Part shown: positions 24,933-34,325 of the stretch, piece after piece | How the letters are laid out: each line of letters begins with the position of its first letter | Position numbering within the stretch: position 1 is the first letter of the stretch | Assembly (NCBI GenBank): GCA_017620615.1 | Contig: JAGAUW010000006.1 | Span: forward strand, 1-64,000 | DNA from: Clostridia bacterium | GTDB taxonomy: Bacteria; Bacillota; Clostridia; Monoglobales; Monoglobaceae | Direction: 5' to 3' | Length of the DNA stretch: 64,000 nt | The notes under the pieces: generated by a model | What the model saw: the letters and a program-made list of their open reading frames with translations, nothing else | What the model was told of the DNA's origin: nothing | Databases searched by the model: none | Position numbers and translations under genes: made by a program

Positions 24933-26633
24933 ATGAGCATTATAGAAAATTCAAAGAAAAAAATCGGACAGGCAGTGGTTGAGGCATTTAATAAAGCTGC
25001 GGCAAGAGGTGCATTCAATGTTCCTGAGGGCCTCAGGATAGCAGAAAAGATTCAGCTTGAAATCCCCAAGGACGAACAGCACGGAGACTTTGCCTGCAAC
25101 GTGGCAATGATGCTTGCAAAAGAGCTTCGCTTGCCTCCGAGAAAAATTGCTGAAGAGATTGCCAGTGAAATTGAAAAAGGCGATGAAATCGAAAAGGTTG
25201 AGGTTGGTGGTGCTGGCTTTATAAATTTCTATCTGTCAAATGCAAGACTTTATAAGGTTCTTTGTGAAATCGAGAACCAGGGCGAGAATTACGGAAGAAT
25301 TGATATGGGCAAGGGCAAAAAGGTTATGGTTGAGTTTGTAAGTGCAAATCCCACCGGCCCTATGCATATGGGAAATGCCCGTGGCGGTGCGCTTGGCGAC
25401 TGTATGGCAAGTGTTTTGGAATATGCTGGCTATGATGTTACCCGTGAATTTTATGTCAATGATGCGGGTAACCAAATCGAAAAATTCGGCAAGTCTCTTG
25501 AGGCAAGATATATTCAGGCAATAAAGGGTGAGGATGCCATAGAGTTTCCTGAAGATGGATACCACGGCGATGACATAAAGGAACACGCTAAAAAGTTTAT
25601 TGAAATAGAGGGGGACAAGTATATTGATGCGTCTCCTGAAGAGAGAAAAGCGGCTCTTGTTGCCTATGCACTTGAAAAAAATGTAGAATCACTTAAAACT
25701 GACCTTGAAAAATACAGAATTTATTATGATGTATGGTTTAGAGAGAGTGTGCTTCACAAGGAGGGTAAGGTCCAGGAGGCTATTGACCGCTTGACCAAGG
25801 CTGGCTATACCTATGAAGAAGACGGTGCTGTGTGGATAAACTGCGAAAAAATGGGTCTTGAAAAGAACGAGGTTCTGGTTCGAAACAACGGTATTCCCAC
25901 ATATTTTGCAGCGGATATTGCATACCACATCAACAAAATCGAAACCCGTGGCTATGACCTTTGTATTGATGTATGGGGTGCTGACCACCACGGACATATT
26001 GCAAGAATGAAAGCGGCACTTGCGGCTGTTGGCATTGATCCTGACAAGTTTGAGGTTTCTATTATGCAGCTTGTACGTCTTACCCAGGGTGGCGAGGCTG
26101 TGAGAATGTCAAAGCGTACGGGAAAGGCGATTACCCTTACCGACCTTCTTGATGATGTGTCTGTTGATGCGGCAAGATTTTTGTTCAATATGCGAATGGC
26201 AGGCAGCCACCTTGATTTTGACCTTGATTTGGCTGTTAAGCAGGAGAGTGAAAACCCTGTATTTTATGTTCAGTATGCTCATGCAAGAATTTGCAGCATA
26301 ATAAGACTTTTGGAGGCAGAGGGTATAAGCGTTAAGTCTATGGCAGAGATTTCTCCTGAACTTTTAAAGGAAAAAGAGGAAATCGCACTCCTCAAAAAGC
26401 TCTGTGATTTGCCGGAGGAAATCCGAACTGCTGCGGAAACCCGTGAGCCTGCAAAAATCACCAGATATGTTATTGACCTTGCATCAGCTTTCCATACTTT
26501 CTACAACGCATGCCGTGTGAAAGTGGAGGATGAGGATTTGATGAATGCACGTCTTAAGATTGTTGACAGTGTAAGAATTGTAATTTCAGGCGTTCTTAAG
26601 ATGCTTAAAATTGATGCCCCTGAAAAAATGTAA
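24933..26633 (+). CDS. argS: Arginyl-tRNA synthetase
   Basis: ArgS charges tRNA-Arg. The class I catalytic core is clear: the HIGH variant HMGN at 145-148 within NPTGPMHMGNARGG, and the KMSKS variant RMSKR at 391-395. The N-terminal Add-1 tRNA-binding domain and C-terminal DALR anticodon domain (QYAHARICSIIRLLE) complete a 566-residue enzyme. I chose ATG 24933 because GGAG lies six bases upstream; ATG 24921 and the upstream in-frame 24888 would add only a short extension. It follows the ywiB-like gene. Confidence 0.97.
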   Translation: MSIIENSKKKIGQAVVEAFNKAAARGAFNVPEGLRIAEKIQLEIPKDEQHGDFACNVAMMLAKELRLPPRKIAEEIASEIEKGDEIEKVEVGGAGFINFYLSNARLYKVLCEIENQGENYGRIDMGKGKKVMVEFVSANPTGPMHMGNARGGALGDCMASVLEYAGYDVTREFYVNDAGNQIEKFGKSLEARYIQAIKGEDAIEFPEDGYHGDDIKEHAKKFIEIEGDKYIDASPEERKAALVAYALEKNVESLKTDLEKYRIYYDVWFRESVLHKEGKVQEAIDRLTKAGYTYEEDGAVWINCEKMGLEKNEVLVRNNGIPTYFAADIAYHINKIETRGYDLCIDVWGADHHGHIARMKAALAAVGIDPDKFEVSIMQLVRLTQGGEAVRMSKRTGKAITLTDLLDDVSVDAARFLFNMRMAGSHLDFDLDLAVKQESENPVFYVQYAHARICSIIRLLEAEGISVKSMAEISPELLKEKEEIALLKKLCDLPEEIRTAAETREPAKITRYVIDLASAFHTFYNACRVKVEDEDLMNARLKIVDSVRIVISGVLKMLKIDAPEKM

Positions 26634-26654
26634 AAATCGGAGGAGTTGAGTCAG

Positions 26655-28088
26655 GTGAAAAAGATTGCAAAGAATGTGATAGCGATATGTTTGTCGTTTG
26701 TGGTGGTGCTTTCCTGTGTGCAAATATCTGCTCAGGAGGAAAAGGCTCCCACCTATGCTGAAATTATTGAAAGCACAGCACAAAACATTTCAGTTTTTGG
26801 AAGATACGATAGTCTCTTTGAGGATGATTTGTATGTAAAGGTTCTTGAAGAACTGATAGGTGATGACCACGCACTTTACGAAAAAGCTATGCGGACAATG
26901 GTTGAATCGGTGGACGAAAATTCTGCTTATTACACAAAAGAAGAGGCAAAAGCTCTTATGGAAGATTTGGGCGAAGAGATTGTAGGAATTGGCGTAAATA
27001 TTCTATCCGACAATGGAAATCTCATTGTTTCAAGCCCTATTCCAAATTCACCCGCCGAAAGAGCGGGCATAAAGTCAGGGGATATAATAATCGGCGCTGA
27101 CAACATTGATTTGAGAGATATAGAGTTTGAAAATGCCATAAATTATATCCGTGGACAGGAGGGTACGACTGTAAAAATCAAGGTTTTGCGTTCGGGATTT
27201 GCTGACCCCATTGTTTTCAGCGTTGTGCGCGAAACAGTGGTAGCACCTGCCACAGACCTTGAAATTCTGGAAGAGGAAGACAAAAAAATCGCAAAGATTT
27301 CCATTTATTCCTTTACCGAAAACGTAGCAAAAGAATTTGAAGAAATAATGAAAGAGGTTGATGAAAAAGGTATAAAAAATATAGTGATTGACCTCAGAAA
27401 CAATGGTGGCGGTTATCTTGACCAGGCTGCTTTGATAGCCGACGTTTTCCTTGAAGAGGGGCAGATTATTACAACAGAAGATCACAAAATGGATGTTTTG
27501 GACAAGGTTTATAAAGCTACCGGAAAGAAAACAGATTATAACATTGCTGTCCTTACAAACGGAATGAGTGCAAGCGCATCAGAGGTGCTTACTGCGGCGC
27601 TTAAAGAGAACGGCGCAGCCAGAGTTGTAGGTGAAAAGACCTATGGAAAAGGCACTGTCCAGTCCCTCAGAGCACTGAGTGACGGGGCAATGATAAAGTT
27701 TACCGTTGCATATTATCTGACACCTCTCGGAAACAATATTCATAAAATGGGAATTATGCCTGATGTACAAGTGAAAAATTCCTCAAAGCCCGTTGATATG
27801 TCAAAGTATGACTTTTTTAAACTCAATAAGGTTTACAAAGCGGGCGACAAGGGCGAAGAAGTGAAAATGGCAAAAGAAATGCTTGAGCTCTTGGGACTTT
27901 TTGTGGGCGAAATAAATGACGTCTATGATGAAAATCTTAAGATTGCAGTTAATAATTTCCAACAGGCAAAAAAGCTGTTCCCTTATGGCGTTCTTGATAT
28001 AACAACACAAATGAATTTGTATGACACAGTACGGACCGCTGAGGTCGAAATTGATGACCAGCTGGCGGCGGCACTGAGAGGATTTTAA
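26655..28088 (+). CDS. S41 family C-terminal processing protease (CtpA/CtpB-like)
   Basis: The 477-residue protease starts at GTG 26655, nine bases after GGAGGAG, with a signal/anchor (VIAICLSFVVVLSC). The order is a helical cap, a PDZ domain (about 100-180, with SPAERAGIKSGDIIIG), the S41 catalytic core with the serine in MSASASEV and the lysine in TYGKGTVQ, and a C-terminal peptidoglycan-binding helical domain (GDKGEEVKMAKEMLELLG). In sporulating Bacillus, CtpB of similar size cleaves SpoIVFA to activate sigma-K. With spoIIR nearby that role is possible, but general cell-wall proteolysis is equally likely. Confidence 0.93.
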   Translation: MKKIAKNVIAICLSFVVVLSCVQISAQEEKAPTYAEIIESTAQNISVFGRYDSLFEDDLYVKVLEELIGDDHALYEKAMRTMVESVDENSAYYTKEEAKALMEDLGEEIVGIGVNILSDNGNLIVSSPIPNSPAERAGIKSGDIIIGADNIDLRDIEFENAINYIRGQEGTTVKIKVLRSGFADPIVFSVVRETVVAPATDLEILEEEDKKIAKISIYSFTENVAKEFEEIMKEVDEKGIKNIVIDLRNNGGGYLDQAALIADVFLEEGQIITTEDHKMDVLDKVYKATGKKTDYNIAVLTNGMSASASEVLTAALKENGAARVVGEKTYGKGTVQSLRALSDGAMIKFTVAYYLTPLGNNIHKMGIMPDVQVKNSSKPVDMSKYDFFKLNKVYKAGDKGEEVKMAKEMLELLGLFVGEINDVYDENLKIAVNNFQQAKKLFPYGVLDITTQMNLYDTVRTAEVEIDDQLAAALRGF

Positions 28089-28108
28089 GACAGAAAGGAT
28101 TTGATAAA

Positions 28109-28948
28109 ATGAGTGAAAATTGCACACACGATTGCTCAAGCTGCGGTGAAAACTGCAGTTCAAGAAAGGAAGAACAAAGCTTTCTTGCTCCCTGCAACTC
28201 AATGAGCAATGTAAAAAAAGTGATTGGAATAGTAAGTGGAAAGGGCGGTGTAGGTAAGTCTCTTGTTACCTCCCTTATGGCAGCAGGGGTTCAAAGAGAG
28301 GGATACCGCACAGCTATCTTAGACGCAGATATTACGGGACCATCCATACCCAAGCTTTTTGGTATAAATGCAAAGGCTGAGGGTACAGAGTATGGCATTT
28401 TGCCAAAGGTCAGCCGTGGCGGCACAAAAATTATGTCAATAAATCTTCTTCTTGAAAACGACACAGACCCGGTTGTTTGGCGCGGCCCCGTTATTGGCGG
28501 AACTGTAAAACAGTTCTGGACTGATGTTTTGTGGGAAGATGTTGACTGTATGTTTGTGGATATGCCCCCCGGAACAGGCGATGTTCCCCTGACCGTTTTT
28601 CAGTCTCTTCCTGTTGACGGAATAATTGTCGTTACATCACCTCAGGAGCTTGTTTCAATGATTGTTGAAAAGGCTGTGAATATGGCAAAGATGATGAATA
28701 TTCCCATCCTTGGAATAGTTGAAAATATGAGCTATGTAGAGTGTCCCACTTGCTCAGAAAAAATCAGCATTTTTGGCGAAAGCAAAATTGACGAGGTTTC
28801 AAAAAATGCAGGCCTTGAAGCTCTTGGAAAGATACCTATGAAAGCAGAGATTGCGTCACGTTGTGATGCGGGGCAGGTTGAAGCCATTGACAGCACGCTG
28901 TATCTTAAGAATGCTATTGATGCAGTGAAAGAAATTATAAATTCTTAA
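28109..28948 (+). CDS. Mrp/NBP35 family Fe-S cluster carrier ATPase
   Basis: The 279-residue P-loop protein starts with a cysteine-rich tail (CTHDCSSCGENC) like eukaryotic Nbp35 and many clostridial Mrp proteins. The deviant Walker A SGKGGVGKS, the switch DADITGPSIP and the MPPGTGD motif follow. A late CxxC (ECPTCSEK) coordinates the bridging Fe-S cluster between subunits. Such ApbC/Mrp proteins bind and hand over 4Fe-4S clusters to apo-enzymes in the cytoplasm. It lies 20 bases after the S41 protease gene and 13 before the methyltransferase, so it is part of the same operon. Confidence 0.93.
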   Translation: MSENCTHDCSSCGENCSSRKEEQSFLAPCNSMSNVKKVIGIVSGKGGVGKSLVTSLMAAGVQREGYRTAILDADITGPSIPKLFGINAKAEGTEYGILPKVSRGGTKIMSINLLLENDTDPVVWRGPVIGGTVKQFWTDVLWEDVDCMFVDMPPGTGDVPLTVFQSLPVDGIIVVTSPQELVSMIVEKAVNMAKMMNIPILGIVENMSYVECPTCSEKISIFGESKIDEVSKNAGLEALGKIPMKAEIASRCDAGQVEAIDSTLYLKNAIDAVKEIINS

Positions 28949-28961
28949 AAAGAGGAAAGCT

Positions 28962-29834
28962 ATGTTTTTATCAGATAAATGGAAGGATTATGAACTTCTT
29001 GACACAAGCCGTGGCGAAAAGCTTGAACGCTGGGGGAATATTGTTTTGAGACGTCCTGACCCACAAATTGTGTGGGATACCGAGGGCGAAAAGGCAAACC
29101 AAATCTGGCGCGAGGCTGATGCACACTATATTCGCAGCAATACCGGCGGCGGACACTGGGAGAGCCGAAAGGGTATGCCTGAAAGCTGGACTGTCGATTA
29201 TGGAAAGCTCAGGTTTGGCATCAAAATGATGGGCTTCAAGCATACGGGGCTTTTTCCTGAGCAAGCCACAAACTGGGACTGGTTTTCGGATATTATAAGA
29301 AAATCAGGTCGTGAAAATGTGAATGTTTTAAACCTCTTTGCATATACCGGCGGTGCTACTATGGCGGCATCAGCTGCGGGAGCTTCGGTTTGTCACGTGG
29401 ATGCGTCAAAGGGAATGGTTGCCTGGGCAAAGGAAAATGCGGTGCTGTCAGGGCTTGAAAACCGTCCTATACGTTATATCGTTGATGATGTGAAGAAATT
29501 TACTGAGCGTGAAATCAGACGCGGAAGAAAATATGATGCGGTGATTATGGACCCCCCCTCTTATGGAAGAGGACCATCGGGCGAAGTGTGGAAGATTGAA
29601 GACGAGCTTTTTGACCTTGTGAAGCTTTGCATGGAGGTTTTGTCGGATGAGCCATTGTTCTTTCTGATAAATTCCTATACAACAGGGCTTTCAGGGGGAG
29701 TTCTTGAAAATATCTATAAGATGACCCTCAAGAAAAAGTTTGGCGGAAATTCTGCGATTGATGAAGTTGGTCTTCCGGTGACAAAGAACGGACTTGTACT
29801 TCCTTGCGGATATTCGGGACGCTGGTGGAAATAA
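28962..29834 (+). CDS. Class I SAM-dependent methyltransferase of the RlmI/RlmK type, without a PUA domain
   Basis: The 290-residue protein has a Rossmann methyltransferase core with the SAM loop NLFAYTGGATMAASAAG, the acidic DASKGMVAWAKEN, and the catalytic MDPPSYGRG resembling the m5C/m2G rRNA methyltransferase PPxY/F motif. It matches the SAM-dependent family of RlmI and YccW cores but lacks the N-terminal PUA domain; instead it opens with a beta-rich region containing WDTEGEKANQIWREADAHY. The substrate is unknown; rRNA is the natural guess. It follows the Mrp gene closely. Confidence 0.85.
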   Translation: MFLSDKWKDYELLDTSRGEKLERWGNIVLRRPDPQIVWDTEGEKANQIWREADAHYIRSNTGGGHWESRKGMPESWTVDYGKLRFGIKMMGFKHTGLFPEQATNWDWFSDIIRKSGRENVNVLNLFAYTGGATMAASAAGASVCHVDASKGMVAWAKENAVLSGLENRPIRYIVDDVKKFTEREIRRGRKYDAVIMDPPSYGRGPSGEVWKIEDELFDLVKLCMEVLSDEPLFFLINSYTTGLSGGVLENIYKMTLKKKFGGNSAIDEVGLPVTKNGLVLPCGYSGRWWK

Positions 29835-29865
29835 AAGACATCTGTAAAAATTGAAGGTGAAGCTT

Positions 29866-30753
29866 TTGGACAAAACAGAAAAGAATACAGATACAATTAT
29901 TGAAATAAAGGATTTGGAATTTTCCTATGATGACACTGATGCCAATGAAACCGATGCGGTTTTAAAGGGCATAAATTTGTGTGTCAAAAAAGGTGAATTC
30001 CTTGCGGTTCTCGGCCACAACGGCTCGGGAAAATCCACACTTGCAAAACATTTGAATGCAATTTTAGTGCCAACGGGTGGTGCTGTAATGGTTGACGGAA
30101 TAAATACCGCAGATGAGAATTCACTTTATGCCATAAGACAAAAGGTGGGTATGGTTTTTCAAAACCCTGATAATCAGCTTGTTGCCACCATTGTTGAAGA
30201 GGACGTGGCTTTTGCCCCTGAAAACCTGGGCATTGAGCCAGGTGAAATACGAAGAAGAGTAGATTATTCTCTTGATGCTGTCAATATGACAAAATACAAA
30301 GACCATTCATCAAGTATGCTCAGCGGCGGTCAAAAGCAAAGAATTGCTGTTGCGGGTGTTCTTGCTATGAAGCCAGAGGTTATTGTTATGGACGAATCTA
30401 CGGCTATGCTTGACCCTGTGGGCAGGCGCGAGATTATGGAGACAGTGAAAAAACTGAACCGTCAGGAGAAAATGACGATTGTTATGATTACGCATTTTAT
30501 GGAAGAAGCGGCTCAGGCTGACCGCGTGGTGGTTATGGACCGTGGGGAAATTGTTATGGAGGGAACTCCTAAGGAGATTTTTTCTCAGGTGGAGACACTC
30601 AAAAAAATCGGGCTTGATGTGCCCCAGACAACAGAACTTCTTTATTCCCTGAAAAAGGCGGGATTTGGGCTTAAATGCGATGTTTTAACAGTGGAAGAAT
30701 GTGCTGCTGAAATAGAGAATTTCTTGAAGGACGGGGGAAATAGCTGTGATTAA
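29866..30753 (+). CDS. ecfA1: ECF transporter ATPase A1
   Basis: EcfA1 is one of two ATPases of the shared energising module for vitamin and metal ECF importers. The 295-residue protein has Walker A GHNGSGKST, the Q-loop VFQNPDNQLV typical of the family, signature LSGGQ and Walker B VIVMDESTAML, in which Glu of DE is kept. I chose TTG 29866 because GAAGGTGAAG sits directly upstream; TTG 29851 lies before that ribosome site. It overlaps ecfA2 by eight bases. The order ecfA1-ecfA2-ecfT-truA is conserved in Firmicutes. Confidence 0.95.
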   Translation: MDKTEKNTDTIIEIKDLEFSYDDTDANETDAVLKGINLCVKKGEFLAVLGHNGSGKSTLAKHLNAILVPTGGAVMVDGINTADENSLYAIRQKVGMVFQNPDNQLVATIVEEDVAFAPENLGIEPGEIRRRVDYSLDAVNMTKYKDHSSSMLSGGQKQRIAVAGVLAMKPEVIVMDESTAMLDPVGRREIMETVKKLNRQEKMTIVMITHFMEEAAQADRVVVMDRGEIVMEGTPKEIFSQVETLKKIGLDVPQTTELLYSLKKAGFGLKCDVLTVEECAAEIENFLKDGGNSCD

Positions 30754-31603
30754 GTTAAATGACGTAAACTATACATACATGAGCGGCGGTCCTTTTGAAA
30801 AAGCAGCGGTAAAAAATATAAATCTTGAACTGAAAACTGGCGAGTTCATAGGGCTTATAGGGCATACGGGTTCCGGAAAGTCCACTCTAATTCAGCTTAT
30901 GGCAGGGCTTTTAAAACCCGACAGCGGAAGCATAGCTATTGACGGACAAACCCTTTATGAAAAAACGACAAATATGCGGAAACTGAGATTTCAGATAGGC
31001 TATGTTATGCAGTATCCTGAATATCAGCTGTTTGAAGAAACGGTCTTTCAGGATATTGCCTTTGGACCAAAAAATATGGGACTTTCTGAGGATGAGATAA
31101 AGCGGCGTGTGCATTTTGCGGCAAAGCTTGTGGGACTTGATGATGCTGTTTTGGAAAAGTCGCCCTTTGACCTTTCCGGCGGACAGAAAAGAAGAGCTGC
31201 CATTGCGGGCGTTGTTGCTATGGGGCCAAAGCTTTTGATTCTTGATGAACCAACAGCGGGACTTGACCCCGGTGGCAGGGACGAGATTTTGTGCAAGATA
31301 CGGGATATGCACCGCCGGCTTGGTATAACTGTAATCCTTGTTTCTCACAGTATGGAGGATATTGCAAGTCTTGCTGATAGAATTGTTGTTATGAACCAAG
31401 GTGAAGTTGCGATGCAAGGTACACCACATGAGATTTTCCAAAATGCAAGGGAACTCAAAATCATGGGACTTGCTGTACCTCAGATAACCGAAGTTTGTGA
31501 CAGACTTCGCGATGCAGGAATGCCTCTCCCTGAGGGGATATATACCGTTTCTGCGGCAAAGGCAGAACTTGAAAAAATATTAAACGCAAAGGAAAAGAGA
31601 TGA
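30746..31603 (+). CDS. ecfA2: ECF transporter ATPase A2
   Basis: The second ATPase of the ECF module has 285 residues with Walker A GHTGSGKST, Q-loop VMQYPEYQLF (the aromatic Q-loop form that marks EcfA2), signature LSGGQ and Walker B LLILDEPTAGLD. A GTG start at 30746 overlaps the end of ecfA1 and has GGGGG nearby, so the two subunits are translated together. Substrate-binding S components are encoded elsewhere. Confidence 0.95.
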   Translation: MIKLNDVNYTYMSGGPFEKAAVKNINLELKTGEFIGLIGHTGSGKSTLIQLMAGLLKPDSGSIAIDGQTLYEKTTNMRKLRFQIGYVMQYPEYQLFEETVFQDIAFGPKNMGLSEDEIKRRVHFAAKLVGLDDAVLEKSPFDLSGGQKRRAAIAGVVAMGPKLLILDEPTAGLDPGGRDEILCKIRDMHRRLGITVILVSHSMEDIASLADRIVVMNQGEVAMQGTPHEIFQNARELKIMGLAVPQITEVCDRLRDAGMPLPEGIYTVSAAKAELEKILNAKEKR

Positions 31604-31607
31604 TAAA

Positions 31608-32408
31608 ATGCTTAAAGATATTACCCTTGGTCAATATTTTCCGGGAAATTCTTTGATACACAGACTTGACCCTCGGACAAAAATTCTTTGCATAGTTATC
31701 TACATCACAGTGATTTTTTGTATAAAAAATTTCTGGGGATATGGTATTTTGGCAATCTTTACGGCATTGTGCATTTTTTCGTCAAAAATTCCATTTAGTT
31801 ATGTGATAAAAGGCGTGAAGCCCATACTCATTTTCGTTGTGTTTACAGCGGTCTTTAATTTGTTTTTAACAAACGGAAGAATTATATGGAGTTGGGGCTT
31901 CCTCAAGATAACCGCGGAAGGCGTGCGTCTTGCGATTTTTATGGTGTTGAGACTGTTTTTCCTTGTGATGGGCACATCACTCCTGACACTGACAACATCA
32001 CCAATAGCACTTACTGACGGGATAGAGAGACTGCTCTCACCTTTCAAGAAGATAGGCGTTCCGGCACACGAGCTTGCTATGATGATGACAATTGCCCTTC
32101 GGTTTGTTCCTACACTTTTAGAGGAAACGGAGAAGATTATCAAAGCTCAGACTGCTCGTGGTGCAGATTTTGAAAGCGGAAATATAATAAACCGTGCAAA
32201 AGCGATGATTCCAATTCTCATCCCTCTTTTCGTAGGGGCGTTCAGGCGTGCCGATGATTTGGCGGTGGCTATGGAATGCAGATGCTATTGCGGAGGAGAG
32301 AACAGAACACGGCTTAAAGAACTTAAAATGACCAAGGCAGATGCGTGGGGATGGGTCTATGTTCTTGTTTTTGCGATGCTTGTTTTTGCATCGAATATTC
32401 TGTTGTAG
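31608..32408 (+). CDS. ecfT: ECF transporter transmembrane subunit T
   Basis: EcfT couples the two ATPases to interchangeable S components. The 266-residue membrane protein has about five or six hydrophobic segments and the two coupling-helix motifs, seen here as QTARGADFESG and the second as MECRCYCG. It begins LGQYFPGNSLIHRLDPRTKI, a well-known EcfT opening. It starts four bases after ecfA2, completing the module, and truA follows 24 bases downstream. Confidence 0.95.
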   Translation: MLKDITLGQYFPGNSLIHRLDPRTKILCIVIYITVIFCIKNFWGYGILAIFTALCIFSSKIPFSYVIKGVKPILIFVVFTAVFNLFLTNGRIIWSWGFLKITAEGVRLAIFMVLRLFFLVMGTSLLTLTTSPIALTDGIERLLSPFKKIGVPAHELAMMMTIALRFVPTLLEETEKIIKAQTARGADFESGNIINRAKAMIPILIPLFVGAFRRADDLAVAMECRCYCGGENRTRLKELKMTKADAWGWVYVLVFAMLVFASNILL

Positions 32409-32432
32409 TCTTTTCTTGACGCGAGGTATCCT

Positions 32433-33200
32433 ATGAAAAATATTGCGCTTAAAATTATGTATGACGGCACAAACTATCACGGTTGGCAGTTCCAGAAGAA
32501 CGGCATCACCGTTCAGGAACGAATAGAAGCCGTTCTTTCAGGACTTCTTGAAGAGAAAATCTCAGTTTGTGGCTGCAGTCGCACTGATGCGGGGGTTCAC
32601 GCTCTTGAGTTTGTCCTGAACTTCAAAAGTGAAACCACAATACCACTTGAAAGGCTTCCATATGCCATAAACACCCACCTTGGGGATGATGATATTTCGG
32701 TTATTGCTGCACGTGAAGTAAGTGACGATTTTAATGCAAGATTTTCAGCAAAAGGGAAGTGTTATGAATACAGGATATGGAATTCAAATATACAAAATCC
32801 CTTTGAGGCAAAGTACAGCTGGCATGTTCCGTATAAGCTTGATGTGGAAGAAATGAAAAAAGCGGCAGAGAAATTTTGTGGAACTCACGATTTTTCCGCT
32901 TTTATGGCTGCCGGCGGCTCACAAAAAACCACAGTTCGAACGGTTCATTTTTGTCGGGTGCTGTGGGACGAGAAAGAACCGCATAAAATAAAAATAGAAA
33001 TCGGGGCAAACGCCTTTCTTTATAATATGGTTAGGATTATTGCCGGAACACTGGTTGAGGTCGGCACAGGACGAAAAACCGCAGAAGAGATAGAAAAAAT
33101 TATTAGTGATTGTGATAGGCGCGGTGCAGGACAGACAGCGCCGCCAGAGGGACTTTTTCTCAAAGAGGTCTTTTATGACCAAAATGTTTTGGAGTGGTAA
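32433..33200 (+). CDS. truA: tRNA pseudouridine(38-40) synthase
   Basis: TruA isomerises uridines 38-40 in the anticodon arm. The 255-residue protein starts IALKIMYDGTNYHGWQ, carries the catalytic Asp in CSRTDAGVHA and ends with the FLYNMVRIIAGTLVEVG block of the family. It follows ecfT as in many Firmicutes. In those genomes rplM-rpsI usually come next; here they are replaced by a DUF5711 gene. Confidence 0.97.
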   Translation: MKNIALKIMYDGTNYHGWQFQKNGITVQERIEAVLSGLLEEKISVCGCSRTDAGVHALEFVLNFKSETTIPLERLPYAINTHLGDDDISVIAAREVSDDFNARFSAKGKCYEYRIWNSNIQNPFEAKYSWHVPYKLDVEEMKKAAEKFCGTHDFSAFMAAGGSQKTTVRTVHFCRVLWDEKEPHKIKIEIGANAFLYNMVRIIAGTLVEVGTGRKTAEEIEKIISDCDRRGAGQTAPPEGLFLKEVFYDQNVLEW

Positions 33201-33205
33201 ATATT

Positions 33206-34312
33206 ATGAGAGAGAAAAAAGAAACATTTAAAAATGTTTTCAGCAAAAAACGAATAGTGGCAGTGCTTATTTTATTGGTGCTGATACTTGTTATGATGTT
33301 TTCCAATCCGGAATTCCAAAAGTTTTTGTCAAGACCGGACTCGGTTTCAGTCAGCTTTCAGCCAGGGATGAATTATTATTCGGTAAATTATGGAAAAGAA
33401 ATGCTGATTGTAGGAAAAGAGGGCGTGCGCAGTATTGATAATCGGGGCAGAGAGGTATTCAGCCTTGTTAACAATATTACAGAGCCCGGTGTTATGGTAA
33501 AAAATGATTTCATTATGCTTGCTGATATGGGCGGAACTCAAAGCTATCTTTACAAAAATGACAAGCTTATTTCACAAATTAAGACAGAAAGAGAAATACT
33601 TGCGGCAAAACTGAATAAAAATGGTTATATAGCCATCTCCAGCAGTGAACTTGGATACAAAGGTGTAGTAAGTGTGTTCGACAAAAGCGGAAAAGAGCTT
33701 TTTAAATGGCACAGTGGAAGCGGATACATAGGTGATATTGACATTTCTTCAAAGAACGAGCTTGCAGTGGCACAGCTTATGACTGATAAGGAAAAGTTAT
33801 ACAGCAAAATTATGCTTGTTGATATCTTGGGCAAAGAAGAGGCGAAATGTATAGCCGAAGTTGATGGGGTTGTGCTGAAGCTTAAGTACAAAAACGGCGG
33901 TGGACTTATTGCTGTGACAGACGAGAAGGTCTATGCTTTTAAGAAAAATGGAAAACAACAATTTGTCATTGATTTTGACGGAAAAACTCCTGTTGAATGT
34001 AATATAGAAAACGAAAACAATATGGTGTTTGCCTTTGACAGTGGAACGAATAATACTATCTTGGAAAGTTACTCTTCACGGGGAAAGCTTCGCGGCAGGC
34101 TCGAAACTGACGGAGAAATAAAAACCTTTGACGTAAACGGCGAATGTATCTTGGCGGTTACGATAAATGGAGTATACAGATTTTCGCCGTCAGGAAAACA
34201 AAAAGGTAAAATTGACGCAGGTCAGGACATCAAGAAAATAAGGATTTTTGCCGGAAGAGACGAATTTTTGTCCTTAGGCAGTGCAAGTGCAGATATAATA
34301 AAAATAAAGTAA
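33206..34312 (+). CDS. DUF5711 family membrane-anchored protein
   Basis: The 368-residue protein has a basic N-terminus, one transmembrane segment (VAVLILLVLILVMMFS, about 22-38) and a large outward domain with many short GK/GN-turn strands, looking like an eight-bladed beta-propeller (repeats such as VSVFDKSGKELFKWH and VYAFKKNGKQQFVID). This matches the DUF5711 family of clostridia, which has no assigned function. GGAG precedes ATG 33206; the in-frame GTG 33194 is inside the ribosome site. It is followed at once by a CvpA-type gene, a pairing that suggests a shared envelope role. Confidence 0.85.
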   Translation: MREKKETFKNVFSKKRIVAVLILLVLILVMMFSNPEFQKFLSRPDSVSVSFQPGMNYYSVNYGKEMLIVGKEGVRSIDNRGREVFSLVNNITEPGVMVKNDFIMLADMGGTQSYLYKNDKLISQIKTEREILAAKLNKNGYIAISSSELGYKGVVSVFDKSGKELFKWHSGSGYIGDIDISSKNELAVAQLMTDKEKLYSKIMLVDILGKEEAKCIAEVDGVVLKLKYKNGGGLIAVTDEKVYAFKKNGKQQFVIDFDGKTPVECNIENENNMVFAFDSGTNNTILESYSSRGKLRGRLETDGEIKTFDVNGECILAVTINGVYRFSPSGKQKGKIDAGQDIKKIRIFAGRDEFLSLGSASADIIKIK

Positions 34313-34325
34313 AGGTGGGAACAAA

